Shown here: one piece after another, positions 7,004-9,369 of the stretch
Layout of the letters: each line of letters opens with the position of its first letter
How positions within the stretch are numbered: the stretch's first letter is position 1
Assembly (NCBI GenBank): GCA_022601315.1
Contig: JAHZIU010000228.1
Span: 1-9,369, forward strand
Direction of reading: 5' to 3'
DNA from: Betaproteobacteria bacterium
GTDB taxonomy: Bacteria > Pseudomonadota > Gammaproteobacteria > Burkholderiales > Nitrosomonadaceae
DNA length: 9,369 bases
Position numbers and translations under genes: made by a program
The notes under the pieces: model-generated
Told to the model about the DNA's origin: nothing
Database searches by the model: none
Seen by the model: only the letters and a program-made list of their open reading frames with translations

Positions 7004-7561
7004 ATGGCAAGTTTGGAAACACCTGTTTGTGAGTTTGGTTGGAAAGCGATTGATTTTGATCTGTTAGGCGTGGATGGAAAGCGTCATAATTTAGCATCGG
7101 CTAAAGGAGAGAACGGATTGTTGGTTATGTTTATTTGCAACCATTGTCCTTATGTTAAATCAGTACAAGACCGTATTGTCCGTGATGTTACCGAATTGGC
7201 TCGACATGGTGTTAATGCAATTGCTATTATGTCTAACGACCCCGCTGATTATCCAGAAGATTCGTTTGAGAATATGGCCTTAATCGCTAAACAGTTTAAC
7301 TATCCATTTCCTTATGTATGGGATGAAACACAAGGTGTGGCTAAGCAATATGGTGCGGTATGTACACCCGATTTTTTTGGTTTTAATAGTAAGCTGGAGC
7401 TGCAATATCGTGGGCGCTTAGACGCTTCCCGCAAAGAAGCGGCACCTGCTGATGTACGGCGTGATTTGTTAGAGGGCATGTTGCAGGTTGCAAAGACAGG
7501 CCAAGGTCCAACAGAACAAATCCCAAGTATGGGATGCTCAATCAAGTGGCGCACGGATTAA
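7004..7561 (+). CDS. Thioredoxin-family (AhpC/TSA-like) protein with CNHC motif
   Basis: A soluble thioredoxin-fold protein of 185 residues. No signal peptide or membrane segment is visible, so it is likely cytoplasmic. The redox motif is in FICNHCPYVK, with C45 and C48 forming CxxC at the start of the first long helix. SNDPADYPEDS (77-87) and WDETQGVAKQYGAVCTPDFFGF (106-127, in two joined parts) follow, the latter with the cis-proline P122 preceded by C120 and T121; YRGRLD (135-140) and GCSIKW (177-182) close the domain. Bacterial relatives are annotated only as thioredoxin family or redoxin domain proteins; their partner is unknown to me. AGGGAG lies nine bases before the ATG. The Fur-like box about 90 bp upstream suggests iron or oxidative stress control. 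The next gene starts 2 bp after the stop, or overlaps. Confidence 0.88.
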   Translation: MASLETPVCEFGWKAIDFDLLGVDGKRHNLASAKGENGLLVMFICNHCPYVKSVQDRIVRDVTELARHGVNAIAIMSNDPADYPEDSFENMALIAKQFNYPFPYVWDETQGVAKQYGAVCTPDFFGFNSKLELQYRGRLDASRKEAAPADVRRDLLEGMLQVAKTGQGPTEQIPSMGCSIKWRTD

Positions 7562-7563
7562 GA

Positions 7564-8346
7564 ATGCTCGATGAAGTAATCGCTGCTGTGCGGACAGTAG
7601 CGCAACAGGAAATAATGCCGCGTTATTTGTTGGTGGATCGACAAGAAAAAGCGGATGGAAGTTTGTTTTCAGAAGCTGATTTGATTGTTCAGCAAGCATT
7701 GGTTGAAAAGTTGCAAAAGATTTATCCAGGTGCTGTAATGGCAGAGGAGATGTCCAAACTCGAGCAAGAAGCACTATGGTTGAAGGGTGAGACAGGTTTG
7801 TGGAGTGTTGATCCTATTGATGGCACGTCGAATTTTTTAAATGGTTTACCTTATTTTGCTATTTCTGTCGCGTTGATGAGGCAGGGTAAAAGTGTTTTGG
7901 GGGTGATTTATAACCCCGTATCAGATGAGATGTTTTATGCCGAGAAGGGGCGCGGCGCGTTTTTAAATGGTCAGATATTGCCATTAAGAAAAGACGTGCC
8001 TGCATTACCCAATGCTATGGCCAATGTTGATTTAAAGCGGCTAGATCGAAAATTATCCGAACAGGTTGCCGCTTACCCGCCATTTGCTTCCCAGCGTAAC
8101 TACGGTGCCTGTGCGTTAGAATGGTGCTATACCGCCGCAGGTTATTTTGATTTATACCTGCATGGCGGACAAAAACCTTGGGATTATGCAGCCGGCGCTT
8201 TAATTCTTGCAGAAGCGGGTGGGCAGATGTGTGGTTTGAATCAAGATGATTATTGGGCTGGCCCACCCTGGGAACGTTCGGTGATTGCTGCATTGAACGC
8301 CGATTTATTTATGCAATGGCGTGATTGGGTGCGAACACATCAGTAA
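7564..8346 (+). CDS. Inositol monophosphatase family protein
   Basis: A magnesium-dependent sugar or inositol phosphatase of the IMPase/FBPase-like superfamily. Numbered from the ATG at 7564, the 260-residue protein shows SEADLIVQ (36-43), the metal ligands E61 and E62 in MAEEM, the signature WSVDPIDGTSNF (80-91, D83 and D86) and KPWDYAAGAL (204-213, D207). All metal-binding residues are present, so it should be active. The substrate is undecided: inositol monophosphate, histidinol phosphate (HisN-like), 3'-phosphoadenosine phosphate or a sugar phosphate are all possible. An in-frame ATG at 7534 would add 10 residues and overlap the upstream gene by 28 bases; I prefer 7564 because GGA lies six bases before it and the N-terminus MLDEVIAAVR fits the family better. 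It is closely coupled to the thioredoxin-fold gene. Confidence 0.92.
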   Translation: MLDEVIAAVRTVAQQEIMPRYLLVDRQEKADGSLFSEADLIVQQALVEKLQKIYPGAVMAEEMSKLEQEALWLKGETGLWSVDPIDGTSNFLNGLPYFAISVALMRQGKSVLGVIYNPVSDEMFYAEKGRGAFLNGQILPLRKDVPALPNAMANVDLKRLDRKLSEQVAAYPPFASQRNYGACALEWCYTAAGYFDLYLHGGQKPWDYAAGALILAEAGGQMCGLNQDDYWAGPPWERSVIAALNADLFMQWRDWVRTHQ

Positions 8347-8404
8347 AGCGGAGATGGGGTTTTATAAATACCATTGTGTATATATAGTAGAAAGTGGAAC
8401 TTAA

Positions 8405-9369
8405 TTGAAAATCATCATACTGGGCGCTGGTCAAGTTGGCTCATCTGTTGCTGAAAGTTTGGTGAGTGAAGCCAATGACATTACCATGGTGGACGTCGAT
8501 TCAGAACGCTTGGCATTATTGCAGGATCGGCTAGACTTACGCACAGTAGTTGGTAATGCTTCTTATCCGTCAATATTGGCTAGGGCGGGCGCAGAAGATG
8601 CCGACATGGTGCTTGCTGTGACTGAGCATGATGAAACAAATTTAGTGGCTTGTAAGCTCGCCGCCACAATGTTTAATACCCCGACAAAAATTGCACGTAT
8701 TCGATCATCTGAATATGATGCGCACCCAGAAATTTTTTCAGCAGACAATTTTTGTGTTGATTTTGTCATTTGCCCAGAACAAATTCTTACTGATTACATT
8801 GAAAAGCTAATCGAATTTCCTGAAGCATTGCAGGTGCTTGATTTTGCTGCAGGTAAAGTAAGTTTAGTAGCTGTAAGGGCATTATATGGCGGTCCTTTGG
8901 TAGGTCAGCAGTTGCAAGAGTTACGTAAGCATGTGCCTAATGTTGATACGCGGGTGGCTGCAATTTTTCGTAAAAATCGTCCTATTATTCCTGAAGGGAA
9001 CACAGTTATTGAAGCAGAGGATGAAGTGTTCTTTATCGCTGCAGAAGAAGATATTCGGATCGTGATGCGAGAATTGCGGAATATGGATAAACCCGTTAAA
9101 CGGGTAATGATTGCTGGCGGTGGAAAAATTGGCAGGCGCTTGGGTGAAAGTCTGGAGCAGGATTATCAAGTTAGAATTCTCGAACATAACTATCAAGCCT
9201 GTAAGCGCCTCGCATCAGAGTTACACAACACCCTAGTGCTACATGGGGATGCGACTGATGAGAAATTGCTTGAAAGTGAAAATATTGCTGAGATGGATAT
9301 GTTTTGTGCGCTGACTAATGACGATGAAAACAATATTATGGCTGCGCTTTTAGCGAAGCGTATGGGTGC
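8405..9369 (+). CDS. trkA: Trk potassium uptake regulatory protein TrkA, N-terminal part (3' end outside window)
   Basis: TrkA is the cytoplasmic NAD(H)-binding subunit that gates the TrkH/TrkG potassium channel. The frame starts at TTG 8405 with MKIIILGAGQVGSSVAE, exactly the family N-terminus, preceded by GTGGA about seven bases upstream, and stays open to the window end (321 residues of about 458). The first Rossmann (RCK_N) domain has GAGQVG at 7-12 and the acidic D30 ending the second strand; RCK_C follows at about 140-225; the second RCK_N begins KRVMIAGGGKIGRR (232-245) with E260 in the matching acidic position, then HGDATDEKLL (280-289). The second RCK_C lies beyond the window. It starts 58 bp after the phosphatase gene, so an operon is possible. 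A rare TTG start implies modest translation. Confidence 0.96.
   Translation, partial: MKIIILGAGQVGSSVAESLVSEANDITMVDVDSERLALLQDRLDLRTVVGNASYPSILARAGAEDADMVLAVTEHDETNLVACKLAATMFNTPTKIARIRSSEYDAHPEIFSADNFCVDFVICPEQILTDYIEKLIEFPEALQVLDFAAGKVSLVAVRALYGGPLVGQQLQELRKHVPNVDTRVAAIFRKNRPIIPEGNTVIEAEDEVFFIAAEEDIRIVMRELRNMDKPVKRVMIAGGGKIGRRLGESLEQDYQVRILEHNYQACKRLASELHNTLVLHGDATDEKLLESENIAEMDMFCALTNDDENNIMAALLAKRMG

Noticed and set aside
8921..9196. 91-codon open frame on the minus strand inside trkA
   Set aside because: It is antisense to the conserved second nucleotide-binding domain of TrkA and is explained as a shadow frame.
1..9369. A new multi-gene system, CRISPR array, tRNA or rRNA gene, or phage region
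   Set aside because: I saw no repeat-spacer pattern, no cloverleaf or rRNA motifs and no phage or defence proteins; all long genes are known housekeeping families.

Overview
The window looks like chromosome from an autotrophic betaproteobacterium, most likely Nitrosomonas or a close relative. The reasons are the run pgk, pyk and a Calvin-cycle-type class II aldolase, the betaproteobacterial look of the ArgA, YggX and RsmE proteins, and a moderate-to-low G+C content. The genus is inferred from remembered family features, not from a search.

Layout. (1) Bases 1-3137, plus strand: the 3' end of phosphoglycerate kinase, complete pyruvate kinase and complete fructose-bisphosphate aldolase, a central carbon cluster used in glycolysis, gluconeogenesis and the Calvin cycle. 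(2) Bases 3138-3307: a convergent gap holding three consecutive inverted repeats. (3) Bases 3308-6813, minus strand, in transcription order: rsmE (16S rRNA m3U1498 methyltransferase), argA (first step of arginine synthesis), a short remnant of an IS4/IS5-type transposase, yggX (iron trafficking and oxidative protection) behind its own likely promoter, and a stand-alone CYTH-domain protein. (4) Bases 6814-7003: a divergent control region containing a near-consensus Fur-type palindrome. (5) Bases 7004-9369, plus strand: a thioredoxin-fold protein with a CNHC motif, an inositol-monophosphatase-family phosphatase, and the 5' part of trkA (potassium uptake regulator), cut by the window end.

Most of the window is ordinary housekeeping DNA, and I see no new defence, toxin or mobile system. 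The points most worth a second look are the Fur-like box between rsmE and the thioredoxin-fold gene, the transposase fragment that abuts or overlaps the end of argA and retains the Y-R-E-K signature, the triple hairpin region after the aldolase gene, and the stand-alone CYTH protein.
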